DNA of 64,000 nt from Dichetophora obliterata (taxonomy: Eukaryota; Arthropoda; Insecta; Diptera; Sciomyzidae), in the NCBI GenBank assembly GCA_963920525.1, contig OY986435.1:100351115-100415114 (forward strand), written 5' to 3'. A program made the translations under genes and the position numbers. This document shows positions 36,650-46,670 of the stretch, piece by piece; the stretch's first letter is position 1, and every line of letters starts with the position of its first letter. The notes beneath the pieces are model-generated. The model saw nothing but the letters and a program-made list of their open reading frames with translations, did no database searches and had not been told where the DNA came from.

Positions 36650-37047
36650 TTTTTTTTCATTTCATTTCATTTTTTATTTTAATCTTTGGATAATGATTAC
36701 TTACTGATTAAAAGAATCAATAGATATCTTAAACTTATACAACAATTTTCTTATATTTAATTAAAAGGTATAGATTTAGTTACTTAAAGAATACTTTTTA
36801 ATAAATGCCTCATAGCATCCCTAAAGATAGAAAAATCTTTTTTCATTTCATTTAATTTTTTTTCATTTCATTTAATTTTTTATTTTAATCTTTGGATAAT
36901 GATTACTTACTGATTAAAAGAAAAGCAATAGATATCTTAAACTTATACAACAATTTTCTTATATTTAATTAAAACGTATAGACTTAATTACTTAAGGAAT
37001 ACTTTTTAATAAATGCCTCATAGCATCCCTAAAGATAGAAAAATCTA
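36650..37047. repeat. Tandem duplication of the LINE 3' end (~195 bp, two copies)
   Basis: 36655-36837 and 36860-37047 are almost identical direct copies (shared TTTGGATAATGATTACTTAC, ACTTATACAACAATTTTCTT and TAGCATCCCTAAAGATAGAA). Each begins with the TTTCATTTCAT-type tail. Either two insertions of 3' ends at the same spot or a local tandem duplication explains this. Confidence 0.85.
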
Positions 37048-38625
37048 AGTAGTAGTCAACATTTTTATTATTAAAACAATGTAAAGCTTTATAAATAGGT
37101 GCGTTTGCAGCATAGTTATAACGGCAAGTTGTTATCTAGAATTTATCATTATTTTTGAGTACTCTAGCAGGCACATTAAAATTGTTTTTTTCCAGAAGTT
37201 GAGGGCAATTGATATGAAAGTCATAGACGAAATATAATGAAAGTAAATCCTTCTACTTTCTGAGGATTTAATATTAATTAAGTGTCATCGCTCACTATGT
37301 GAGGGTCGAAGAACTTCAGGATTAAACGTTCGTAGAGCAAATCTAGTGAAACATTTCTGAACACGTTCAATGCGCAGTTTATGCGCAGTATAGAAAGGAT
37401 ACCATATTACAGATGCATATTCTAATCGCTAGCGAACAAGATGATATACAGTGTTTTAAATGTGTATGGGTCAGAAAAATATGAAGATTGACGACGGATC
37501 AAAGCTAATAAAGCATATGCTTTGGGAATGATAAAATCAAGATGAGAAATAAAAGAGAATTTGGAATCAGAGACAACACCAAGATCCTTGAACTGATCGA
37601 GATGAGATAACGGAGAATTATTAATATTTTATGCGGACGGACATAGAGTTAGTGACTTTGAGAAAGTCATAAAAGCACATTTGTTCAAATTTAAAAAAAG
37701 ATCATTTTGTAAAGACCAAGTGTAAAGTAAAGCAATATCACGTTGAAGACGGGAAATGTCTGATTGAGTTTTTATTTTAAGAAAAATTTTCAAATCATCG
37801 GCATAAAGAAGACATTGTGAATGTGTTAATAAAGAAGAAATATCATTGGTATACAAAATAAACTGCAAAGGACCCAAAATACTCCCTTGTGAAACACCAG
37901 AAGTGGCAACAAAAGAAAAAGACTTGAAATAATCAAAAGAGACGACACACTGTCTATTAGAGAGATAAGACTAAATCCAAGTTATAAAAGTTGAATGTAA
38001 GCTCATTTTTTAAATTTTTTAATAAGAAGATTATGCGATACTTTGAAAAAAGCTTTTGAAAAATCCGTATAAATTACGTCAACCTGAAAGCTATTGATAT
38101 ACAATATTCCGATAAAACGCTGATATACAATATTCTGATAACAGAACAAGATTCAATATAGTCAAGCTTTCCGGTACGAAACTATGCTGACAAGGAGATA
38201 TTATTTGGTCGCAAATACCAATTTTTCCTATACAATAAGTTCAAAAAGTTTGGAATAGAAGAAAGTTTACAGATAGGTCTGTAGTTTTCGACATTTTTTT
38301 CAATCCCGATTTATGAAAAGGTGTAATAAAAGAGACTTTCCAACAGTCCAAAAAGAAACCAGAGTTTAGTGCTTATTAAAAATAATTCTTATAAGAAAAA
38401 TTAAATAACATCACACCTTTTTAAGAAAAATCCAGATAAGCCATCACTGTCAACGTGATAAGAAACTTTAAGTGATTGAATACCCTTAAAAACATCACCT
38501 TCAGTGATTGAAAGAGAACCAAAATCAATGATTTGGCTCAAAATTAGACCGAAAAAATTCAGCAAAAAGGTTTGCAGTGCATGTGTCACTTTGTTGATTG
38601 GATGCATAAAACTACAATTTAAAAG
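36650..38625 (-). mobile_element. Jockey/CR1-like LINE inserted in the satellite
   Basis: Minus strand, 5'-truncated. In order: CTANLFAEFF-like block (about 38590), GIQSLKVSYHVDSDGLSGFF (about 38460), DVIYTDFSKAFFKVSHNLL (about 38070), [17 protein letters not shown] (about 37890), LLYADDLKIFL (about 37800), DRL-type linker and a C-terminal VRxRLEYASVIWYPFY (about 37420-37380). The 3' end has ATG/AAATGAAATG repeats (TTTCATTTCATTTCATT on the plus strand) and is present twice in tandem. All catalytic aspartates of the polymerase are still readable, but frames are broken. Confidence 0.82.
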
Positions 38626-38801
38626 TTTCATCAATATTTGCCACGCCCTTTATCTACTTCCCATACAAAATTAAGATTAAAAGTGCAACATCTCGAGTTC
38701 TAGAAAGTATTAGAAAAAAGTTAACTATTCTTTTATTAACTACATTCACATTATTATCATATAAAATTTTAATCAAGATCTGCTACGCCCTTTGCCCATC
38801 T
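38625..38801 (+). repeat. ~135 bp satellite units, copies 2 and 3 (left part)
   Basis: AAGTTTCATCAATATTTGCC at about 38629 and TTTTAATCAAGATCTGCTAC at about 38767 mark two unit starts about 135 bases apart, each followed by GCCCTTT..CC.A.. . The second unit is cut at 38801 by the RTE insertion and resumes at 41371. Confidence 0.75.
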
Positions 38802-38833
38802 TACTTACTTACTTAGTTGGCACTTCAACCGTA

Positions 38834-40511
38834 CAGTGTTGCGTAAAACAATAGCAACAAAATCGGTACGCTGCTACAAAATCGTGTATCTTTTTAAATA
38901 TTAGGGACACACAAAAATGATTATAAGAACCAAAACATATATTCATACATCATATTAAAAACAAATCACATTCCAATTTGGTTTTGTTTTCTTTATTAAA
39001 TTTAAAATTAATGTGACTGCATTCAGTTTGTCTGAGAGCAAAACAAAAGCAACATAATTAATATTTGGTGTAAGATCCATTATTCTTGATAACCGCTGCA
39101 CATCCGAGTGGCATCGACTCCATTAAAGTATATATGTTAGTATTAGTATATGTTCCCAATTAAGTTTCAGCGCTTCATACAGTGCAGTCTTATTGTAAAA
39201 CCTTTGACCAGAAACTTTTACCTTCAAAGTCCCAAAAAAATGTTCAATGGGATTCAAGTCATTGTGACTGTGCCGGCTAATCAAGGACTTGAATTCCATT
39301 GCCTCTAATGTAATCTTTGATGAGCTTTGAAGTGTGCTTCGGGTCGTGATCGGGATGAAACATTCACTGAAGCGACATATTCCACTCTGAATGTGGTCGC
39401 ATCTTGCTTTCTGTAATGTCATTATATACAAATCGATCCATAATTCCATCGATTTTTTGAAATGGTTCAACTTCATCAAAGGAAAAACAAGTCCAGACCA
39501 TATGCCATCGCCTCCGTGTTTAAAATGTATTTTGCAGTTTCGGGCTTCAAGTCGTGTACCTGTGTGGCGCCGTACCGTGCACATCCCATCCTAATTAATC
39601 AAGTTGAACTTTGATTCATCGCTAAAAAAACGGTTTCCGATTTTTGAAAGGTCCAATTTAGGTGCTCTTTTGGAAGACTGAGTCTAAAAAACAATAAATT
39701 GCAACTAGTTGTCACAATTTCAGACAGAATTGTTTAAATTGTAACACCTCACCTTGTTTTTTATGCTTAGCGGTAAACAAAGGTTTCTCTGCAGGTCTGT
39801 AACTTCTTTAATCGTGCTCAACGGCTCGTCTTCAAACGCATCTGTGGTGGATATCTAAATCAAGTGTCAGAACAACCTCTTTGGATGTGGCAAATGCATT
39901 TCGATTGAACACACCACAAATGTTCCTGTCATCACGCAGCGATGTCGTTCGCGATCGCCCTCTTTAATGTACTGTTGTTACGTCTTTTGTGAAGGTATAT
40001 TTCTTAATTAATCTGCAAACTATTGACCAATTAATATCAAACTGTTTCACGTTAGATATTTGCGAATTTTCGTTTTTATATTCGGAAATAATTTGTAATT
40101 TAAGAGCTTCACAGTATTTAAAACGTGCCAGTATAAATGGAACAGTCAATGTCACAACTAGCACAAAAAAAAAACTAAACTTAAATGTTTATGACTTACA
40201 AACAACACGTGCTTTACAAAAACGGAACTTTTACCAATAATTCTTCGAACTTCTGTTCTCTTTTTACATTTTTCAAGTTTTGTTGCTTTTGTTTTGCTCA
40301 CAGACAAATTGAATGTAGTCACATTAATTTTAAATTTTATAAAAAAAACAAAACCAAATTTGAATTTGATTTGTTTTATATATGATGTATGCTTTATATA
40401 TGATATATGCTTTGGTTCCTATAATCATTTTTGTGTGTCCCCAAAATTAAAAAAGATACACGATTTTGTTGCAGCGCACTTATTTTGTTGCTATTGTTTT
40501 GCGCAACACTG
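38834..40511 (-). mobile_element. Tc1-like transposon, complete, ~100 bp TIRs
   Basis: 1678 bases bounded by CAGTGTTGCG..CGCAACACTG with TA on both sides (38832-38833 and 40512-40513). TIRs extend about 100 bases with few differences (shared AAAACAATAGCAACAAAAT, ACAAAATCGTGTATCTTTTT, GGACACACAAAAATGATTAT). The transposase is on the minus strand and broken. It sits inside the RTE-like element; closing the gap at TA restores the RTE 3' UTR. Confidence 0.93.
39123..40170 (-). pseudogene. Tc1-like transposase
   Basis: Minus strand. The N-terminal helix-turn-helix region is near 40120-40000 (KLQIISEYKNENSQIS), followed by GRSRTTSLRDDRNI (about 39960). The catalytic domain has KHGGDGIWSGLVF (about 39520), HPDHDPKHTSKLIKDYI (about 39350-39300, second Asp in the QDxDPKHTS-type motif) and HNDLNPIEHFFGTLK (about 39270-39230, Glu of the DD34E triad in PIEH). 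Motif order and size match Tc1 transposases. Several frameshifts, including one between the two last motifs, inactivate it. In working copies it cuts at the TIRs and inserts at TA. Confidence 0.85.
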
Positions 40512-40519
40512 TATGTCGG

Positions 40520-41370
40520 TCTTAGCCTCATCTAAGAATTTGCGCCAGCCATTTCTGTCTTTCGCTTGCTGGCGCCAGTTGGAAATTCCAAGCTTCGTCA
40601 GGTTGTCCTCTACTTGGTCTTTCCAACGAAGATGCGGTCGTCCTCTTCTGCGTTGACCGCCGCTGGGTACGGAATCGAATGTTTTCTTCACTGGAGCATC
40701 GTCTTTCATGCGCTAAACATGACCAGCGAAGCCGCTCGATTTTAATGCGCTTGACTATGTCGATGTCAGCGTACAGCTCATACAGTTCATCATCCCACCG
40801 TATTCGGCACTCGCCATTGAGGCAGATTGGTCCGTAGATCTCACGAAGAATATTTCTCTCGAAGGCTCCTAAAGTCTTTTCATCTAAACTGCTCAGAGTC
40901 CAGGATTTTCAGAGCGTGATTTTCGTTCGTCGAGAGAGGGCTCTGCGTCTCAATTGCCTACTGAGCCCAAAGTAACACCTGTTGGCAAGAGTTATTCTTC
41001 GTTTGATCTCAATGCTGATGTTGTTGGTTGAGTTTATGCTGGATCCCAGATAAAAGGAGTCCTTTACAACCTCGAATAAGGTATTGTCAACTGTAACGTG
41101 GGTTCCAAGACGCTGGGACTGTTTGTTTGTTGACACCAAGTATTTCGTCTTATCTGCCTGCATTTACTGCCAGACCCATTTGACTTGACTCTCTTTCTAA
41201 TCTGGAAAATGGTGCACTAACTCCGCGCGTATTATGGCCAATGATATCGATGTCATCAGCATACGCAAGCAGCATAACACTCTTGTAGAATATTGTGCCA
41301 CTACGTCTCCGACCAGCAGCTCGGATGACCTTTTCCATCATTAGGTTGAAAAAGTCGCACGAGCCCTTTG
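40520..41370 (-). pseudogene. RTE-like reverse transcriptase C-terminal half
   Basis: It starts just before the YADD-containing motif (41270-41250, motif YADDIDIIG with both catalytic aspartates) and runs through SSQMGLAVNAGR, TKYLVSTNK, the FYLGSSINS block, a WTLSSLDEKTLGAFERNILR-like text near 40880-40840 and the C-terminal GRPHLRWKDQVEDNLTKLG. Frames shift at about 41160 and 40900. In active relatives this protein copies the element's RNA during target-primed insertion; this copy lacks the fingers and part of the palm. Confidence 0.8.
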
Positions 41371-41535
41371 CCCTTTGCCCATCTCCCATACAAAATTAAG
41401 AATAAAAGTGCAATATCTCCAGTTGTAGAAAGCAACAAAAAAAAAAAAAAAGGAAATGAGCTTGTTTATTTTTTTACTGGTTTCATTTAATTGTCATATA
41501 AAATTTTTTATTCAGATTGGCCAAGGCATTCACCC
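41371..41535 (+). repeat. ~135 bp satellite units, continuation and next unit
   Basis: The unit interrupted at 38801 resumes here (GCCCATCTCCCATACAAAATT, then AATAAAAGTGCAATATCTC). A more diverged next unit starts near 41500 (TTTATTCAGATTGGCCAAGG, ..ACCCGCTTTCCACACAAC). The total visible array is four or five units split by two insertions. Confidence 0.72.
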
Positions 41536-42300
41536 GCTTTCCACACAACATTCAATGAACTTTATTTATTACATTTTTTCTTAATTTTAATGCATGGATT
41601 TTTTAAATTTTACATAAATCTTATAATAAATAACAGAGAAAACATCCTTTTATTAACTGTTATCAGAATATTTCGTAGAGTTGCTCAAAGCAAAGTCAGA
41701 GAAATAGAGATCAGAAATGAAATCAATTGTGTCATCATTCGTATTATGACCTTCATTTAAAATTTCTTCATTGATTTCATTATCATTATTCTGTTTTTTC
41801 CAATATTTTTTGTAAGAGAAGATATAAAAAGGTCTGATGAAAGCAATAACCCACGGAATACATCTAAATTGCATAGTTTTAAACAGTTTTTACGGGTACG
41901 ACTTAAGTTAATTTTTCTAAACTCTGTATCACTAGTTTCTACAGCAATACTATTAATATTTTTACATATTTAAGCCTACAACCTTCACTACAATTCTTAC
42001 CCACGGAGATCTTAATGGTTGAAAATGGCAGCGTAAAATTAGGAAGAATAAATTGTAACCAAACTTAGTATTTCTAGTGAATGTTGTTGTCAAAACCCTA
42101 ACAAACAATTTAAGATGAACTACGATGAAATCAGATGCGTATAGCTCGAAAAATTTTCGCCAAGGCTAAAAACGACTTCTTTCGACCCCACCTAGCAAAA
42201 AGAAGATGCATAAATAATAAAAAAAATTAAAATTTTTAGGATAAAGGTTTTTGCATTATTTACGTAAAAAAATTTCAAGTTTCTATGTATTATTGTCTTT
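41536..42300. other. Non-coding AT-rich DNA
   Basis: No gene or element end recognised; small frames at 41653-41874 (minus) are asparagine-rich and look random. Confidence 0.5.
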
Positions 42301-42890
42301 GCACAATAAAGCCTTAAATTGAGCTATTTTTGTTTTAAATGTGGAATTTCACCTTGTCATATATTTTTGGTACAAAATTGGTGCACATTTTCGTCAAAAC
42401 ATGCTTCAGAAAAATGGTCATAAAATCCTTATTTGAAAGTAGTATGAGGCCAAACTTCCCATATGTTAAGAAAGGCATATTTAAAGACATACTTTAAAAT
42501 AAAAAAAGTTCAAAAATGTATTTATTTTGTAATTGTGCTTGCAACTTTATACAAAATTCGTTATTTTTCATATAAATTTGCGCATTTTCGTCAAAACATG
42601 CTTTAGAAAAGTGGTCATAAAATCCTTATTGTAATGTAGTCTTAGACTAAATTTTGGGAATGTGTTTAGAAAGGCATATTGTAAGACATACTTAAAAAAA
42701 AACAAACATGACCTTTTTGTTTGATTGAGTTTGAAACTTTGTAAAAAATTTGTTATTTTTTCATATATATTTGCGCATTTTCGTCAAAACATGCTTTAGA
42801 AAAGTGGTCATAAAATCCTTGTTGTAATGTAATCTTAGACCGAATTTTGGGAATGTGCTAAGAAAGGCATACTTAAGACATGCGTGGAAC
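42300..42890 (+). repeat. ~195 bp tandem repeat, three units
   Basis: CATTTTCGTCAAAACATGCTT begins at 42386, 42583 and 42776 (periods 197 and 193). Each unit continues with GGTCATAAAATCCTT, a TAGT.T.AG.C.AA.TT block, and AGAAAGGCATA. Units 2 and 3 are more alike than unit 1. It is non-coding and satellite-like, unrelated by eye to the 135 or 341 bp repeats. Confidence 0.9.
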
Positions 42891-44199
42891 CTTTTTTGTG
42901 GTATATAAAACTTTTTTATTTATATTTTTTAAGGTTTCTTTTTTACCAAGAACTTGTAAAATATATATATGCTAAAGTTTCGTATATGAATAATACTAAA
43001 GTTTTAGGGGATTTGAAAATATTCAGTACAAAACTATAAACACTGAAATTTCGTAAATTTTTCAATGCAGCATATAAAGACAAATGGCAAGATATCAAAT
43101 AGTCCTTTTGAATTCAGATAATTATTATAATATATAATATTTAATATATTCGCATACTTACTATTACGAATTTATGACTTTTTTCATACCTACTTTTTTC
43201 ATACCTACTTTTGTCCACTTCATTACATTGCGCGTTGCACAATGGCTCGTTCTGCCTGCGGTCGTGGCAAAAGTCAATTTTCGAGTGGTTCTCTTTTGCA
43301 TACTTGATATTTTTATCAGATAAAGAAATGTTTGGAGCTAAGTAATCCGAAACTTAAACTCATTTGGATGATTAGTTTAATTTGTATAATTCATCAAAGT
43401 TCAGTGATTTTTCAAGTTTGCAAAAAATTATTTTTTGAAAAAAAAAATCACGTTCATATCGAAATTTCTGAGAAACGTTTAAAAACATGGACATGTTTTT
43501 GTCATAGAAGTAAGTATTGGCCTATATGAAAAAAAAGAAAATAAAAACTAAGTGTTTTTTTTTGTGTTTTTTTTTGCGTTTTTCTAAAACACTAATTTGG
43601 CGTTGCTTTCAAACTTAACGTAGAGTTTCAAGAAAATCCACGCGTAGTTACACGTTCTAGTTACTAAAAATGTATTTTATGGTTATTTCTTAGCATTCTG
43701 TAAAAAAACTCAGCTGCAACTATGCACAACTTTCTGCGCTAGAGCGATTTTTATGGAGAGGTCTTGGTTGTAGGAAGTTGCGTTCGCCAGTATGTTATAC
43801 ACATTGAATCTTAAATTTTGAGCTAAAAAGGGGAAATTTAAGCAGATCCATTTTGGACCATAATAGTCACAGCTAAAAAAATTTTGAAATCACCTGACTG
43901 AAAAGGTCACTTTTTTAAAAATGTCATTTTGTCGAATTTTTTTTGCCTTTTGTTTCTTATTTAGACATACTTATCTTTTTGAAGTTTATTTATGCTCGGA
44001 GAAAGAAACAAACAACTTTAAATTGATAATTGTAATTTTTTATAGCAGGTATTACGTCTTAAAATTATCAATCGATGAAAGTCAAGAGCAGGTAAGAGAA
44101 AACAGAAATATTTTAGTAAGTCCGTTCCTTAAGCATGTAAAAAAATAAATGACGGGAATTTCCGCTTACAGACAATTCGACTATGCAAAAAGACGTAAA
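42891..44199. other. Non-coding AT-rich DNA
   Basis: A short tandem TTTTTTCATACCTACT pair occurs near 43180-43212. Plus-strand frame 43921-44148 lies just upstream of the family fragment at 44.2 kb and may be part of it, but I recognise no domain in it. Confidence 0.45.
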
Positions 44200-44985
44200 A
44201 GAACTTCCAGAATTTAGCTCAATCAATTGCTGAAGAACATAATTATAAAAACGGAGTTTCTCCATTGCATACAAGAACAAGGTGTATGGAATTCATTTTG
44301 AAACTTGCATACACTCTTCTGCAAGATTGTGAAAATATTGGTGTGAACACTGCCAAAAAGAATGTTATCGCTGCTAGAAAAAGAAAAATTCAAGCTGCAT
44401 TTCAAAAGGAGGTAGGACTAAAAGTTGGTCAACCAAAACAAGGATATGGAACAGCAATGATGGAAATACATCCAGAAATTTTTTTGAAAAAAACTATGTG
44501 ACAACTCGAATTACTGGTGTTGACAAAGAAATAGTTAAAAGGTTGCAAGTAAGTAATTCTCAATGTTTTGTGCTGTAGAGAAAAAGTAAATGCCGACAAA
44601 TTTTGAGAATATGCCACAACAACTGCAGATTTGCTGCAGCAAAAATATCCTGAAAAAACTTCCGCCTACCGTTTATAAAGTGCTGGTACACGGTAAAAGT
44701 ATTATAGAATATCAATCTTTACCAATTGGAGAATTGTCAGAAGAAGCGCAAGAATCCAAAAATAAGGACTAGAAAAAATACAGATATCAGAATACATGCA
44801 AAATTTCACGAAAGCGACAGAACGAGGACCTTTTCAACATGCTAGCAGCCTCACCGTACCCAAAAACTTCTTCTCTAAGACATGTGAGATCAGATAAGGA
44901 ATTAAAAAAATGTTATTCTCTAGAAATGCTTAATTTATTAGATAATAATAATTATTCAGTCATTGACGACTGTTTTCAAAAAAAC
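44200..44985 (+). pseudogene. Uncharacterised repetitive arthropod protein family, GQLSEEAQE module (copy 1)
   Basis: Plus-strand reading: PLHTRTRCMEFILKLAYTLL (about 44260), RKRKIQAAFQKEVGLKVGQP and KQGYG (about 44380-44450), TRITGVDKEIVKRLQ (about 44505), VNADKFxEYATTTADLLQQKYP (about 44590), VYKVLVHGKSIIEYQSLPIG then ELSEEAQESKNKD (about 44670-44765), and LFNMLAASPYPKTSSLR (about 44830). From memory, the order LHxRIRxxE - GxGxTNDGNTARRFF - ITGxD - KILIHG - LPIGQLSEEAQEARNKD is a recurrent multi-copy hypothetical family in arthropods. The TNDGNTARRFF segment is missing here. Frame breaks are present. Function unknown. Confidence 0.7.
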
Positions 44986-46106
44986 TAAATTTTTGTAAAA
45001 TTAGTTTATTTTGAATTATGTATTTAGTGCATTAAATATGTTAATAGTGTTTATGTATTTATGTATATAGTGTTTTATTTAAGTAAAAAATTAAATAAAA
45101 AAATTTATAATATATTTGTGGAAAATTTTTTGAAAATATACTTCCAAAATAGTAGTTTTATGGGACAGTGGGCGGATCACGCCCATTTTTCGCACAATGA
45201 TTTTTACTGATAATGCAAAATTATTTGCCAATTATTTTTGAAATATGAAGTACAAGCCGAAAGTTATGGCCCCACAAATAGTTTCCGAAGTGGGACTTGT
45301 ATGGAAGGTAGGAGTGGACATTAACCGATCACTCTCGTTTTTAGTACCAAGTAGGCTATGGAAATAGGTATTCTATATACCAAGTTTCAATCTTGCAACT
45401 TTATTAATGTCGGACAGGTAGAGGGACTGATAGACTCAAGAAGTGAAGATGGAGACGTCTTATTTTCTGCCAATTCTACCTTTATTCCCTCCCTGCAAGG
45501 ACCCAAACTTCAGTAACGCATGCCATTACATCCGTTACATGAAATTCCTCACCATGCAAGCTGCATAATATTTCTATCTATAGAAGTTATGATTTTTGCA
45601 ACGGGGCAAGTCAAATCGAGCCACTGTGCGTCGTTTAAAAGGTTGACGTCACCAACCAGCATTTCATTGACTCTATTTTATAATCAAATTCTTTTATAGC
45701 GTAAAAGTATAATAAGTTTTACAGTAAGCCTTTAATTTTAAGTCTGATTTCAAATATGGTGTCTCCGAACCAAAGAAATAGTTTTTATTTAGATTCTTCT
45801 GTTTCAACACTAGCATCGTTGAACTTTGATGCGTCTACACACCGAAATTATATATGGTCTTTAAAAAAAAATATTACACGTATTCCTATAATTCCGTTAC
45901 CTTCATTTTACCTGTTTCCAAGAAAAAGAACCAAATATGTTTTAGGTGTATGGTGGATGCCACGCCTACTTATCGCAAAATCCTGAAATATTTTACACCT
46001 AAAAACAATCCGACAACAATGATAAAAGTCTAGAAGATAATTTTTGTCATTTAACTTGTATTAAACGATCAACTAGGTTCCCTCTGGTGAGGGTTAAATT
46101 TTGTTT
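44986..46106. other. Non-coding DNA between two family fragments
   Basis: 45160-45300 includes GTGGGCGGATCACGCCCAT and AGTTATGGCCCC-type sequence that resembles degenerate fly satellite-like repeats, but no period is visible. The frame 45756-45986 has no recognised domain. Confidence 0.4.
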
Positions 46107-46295
46107 AACGCAAAAACAAATACCAGATACGGATTGCCCAAAAACCCTCAGATTCAGTTTTTGAAGGTAAAGTTATGACCAAGTTATGTCCTGATGAGTT
46201 TTCTTTTAAGAATTTAACGTAGAATACGAAAATCAGTGAACCAACGAAGAAAATTTTCGTGTCAAATAAATTAATCCTCCCTAATGAACACCTTT
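46107..46295 (+). repeat. Dispersed repeat, copy 2 (partner at 10108-10395)
   Basis: It shares AATTTAACGTAGAATACGAA, AGAAAATTTTCGTGTC and ATTAATCCTCCCT with the 10 kb copy in the same orientation; the middle is shorter. It ends just before the family fragment at 46350. Confidence 0.7.
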
Positions 46296-46349
46296 CATGC
46301 ATTGCAGAGACATACGACAAATAAAATTTAAAATATATATTAAAATTTA

Positions 46350-46670
46350 AGTACTGCATGCTCTTATAAAATGTTTGAGTGTTCGCTTCATATTGGTTAA
46401 AATGTGGACGGAATCTGAGAAAAGCAGCAGAAAACGAAAACCATCTCAAAATACTGGAAGATAATAAGAAAAGAATTCAAAGAGAATTCAAGAAATGGAT
46501 CTGATTGTGGATAGTCACAACTGGTTATGGTACCACAAATTATGCTAACACCGCCAGAAGACTCTTCTCTGATTACTAGTTATCCGCTAGTTTTTTAAAC
46601 GTTGATAGTGAAATACTTAAAAATTTTAGTTTGATTTTAAGGGCAGTATTTAGCGGTAAGTTGTGAAAAA
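46350..46670 (+). pseudogene. Same repetitive arthropod family, copy 2 (N-terminal part)
   Basis: The plus strand gives, with frame breaks, a HALIKC..ECSLHIG start (about 46355-46400), KKRIQREFKKWI (about 46470), TTGYGTTNYANTARRLFSDY (about 46515-46580), LSASFLNVDSEILKNFSLIL and RAVFSG (about 46585-46660). This supplies exactly the GTTNDGNTARRFF - SAxITxxD - ILxxxSSG part that is missing from the 44.2-45.0 kb copy. GGTAAGT follows at 46660 and would be a good splice donor. The downstream GQLSEEAQE part is absent here. Confidence 0.65.

Larger units (their letters stand above)
38802..41370 (-). mobile_element. RTE-like LINE, 5'-truncated, 14 bp TSD, split by a Tc1
   Basis: The 14-base sequence CCCTTTGCCCATCT occurs at 38788-38801 and 41371-41384 as a perfect TSD inside the satellite. 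On the minus strand the element gives reverse transcriptase with LLAYADDIDIIG (about 41260), FYLGSSINS (about 41060), RCYFGLSRQL (about 40970) and a C-terminal RRGRPHLRWKDQVEDNL (about 40640). It ends in GGTTGAAGTGCCAACTAAG followed by TAAG repeats, the simple tail typical of fly RTE-like elements. The upstream two thirds of ORF2 are absent. A Tc1-like element interrupts it at 38834-40511. Confidence 0.85.

Noticed and set aside
44547..44578. Intron with GTAAGT..TGTAG ends
   Set aside because: It would be only about 30 bases, too short for an insect intron, and the reading across it aligns with the family without a gap.
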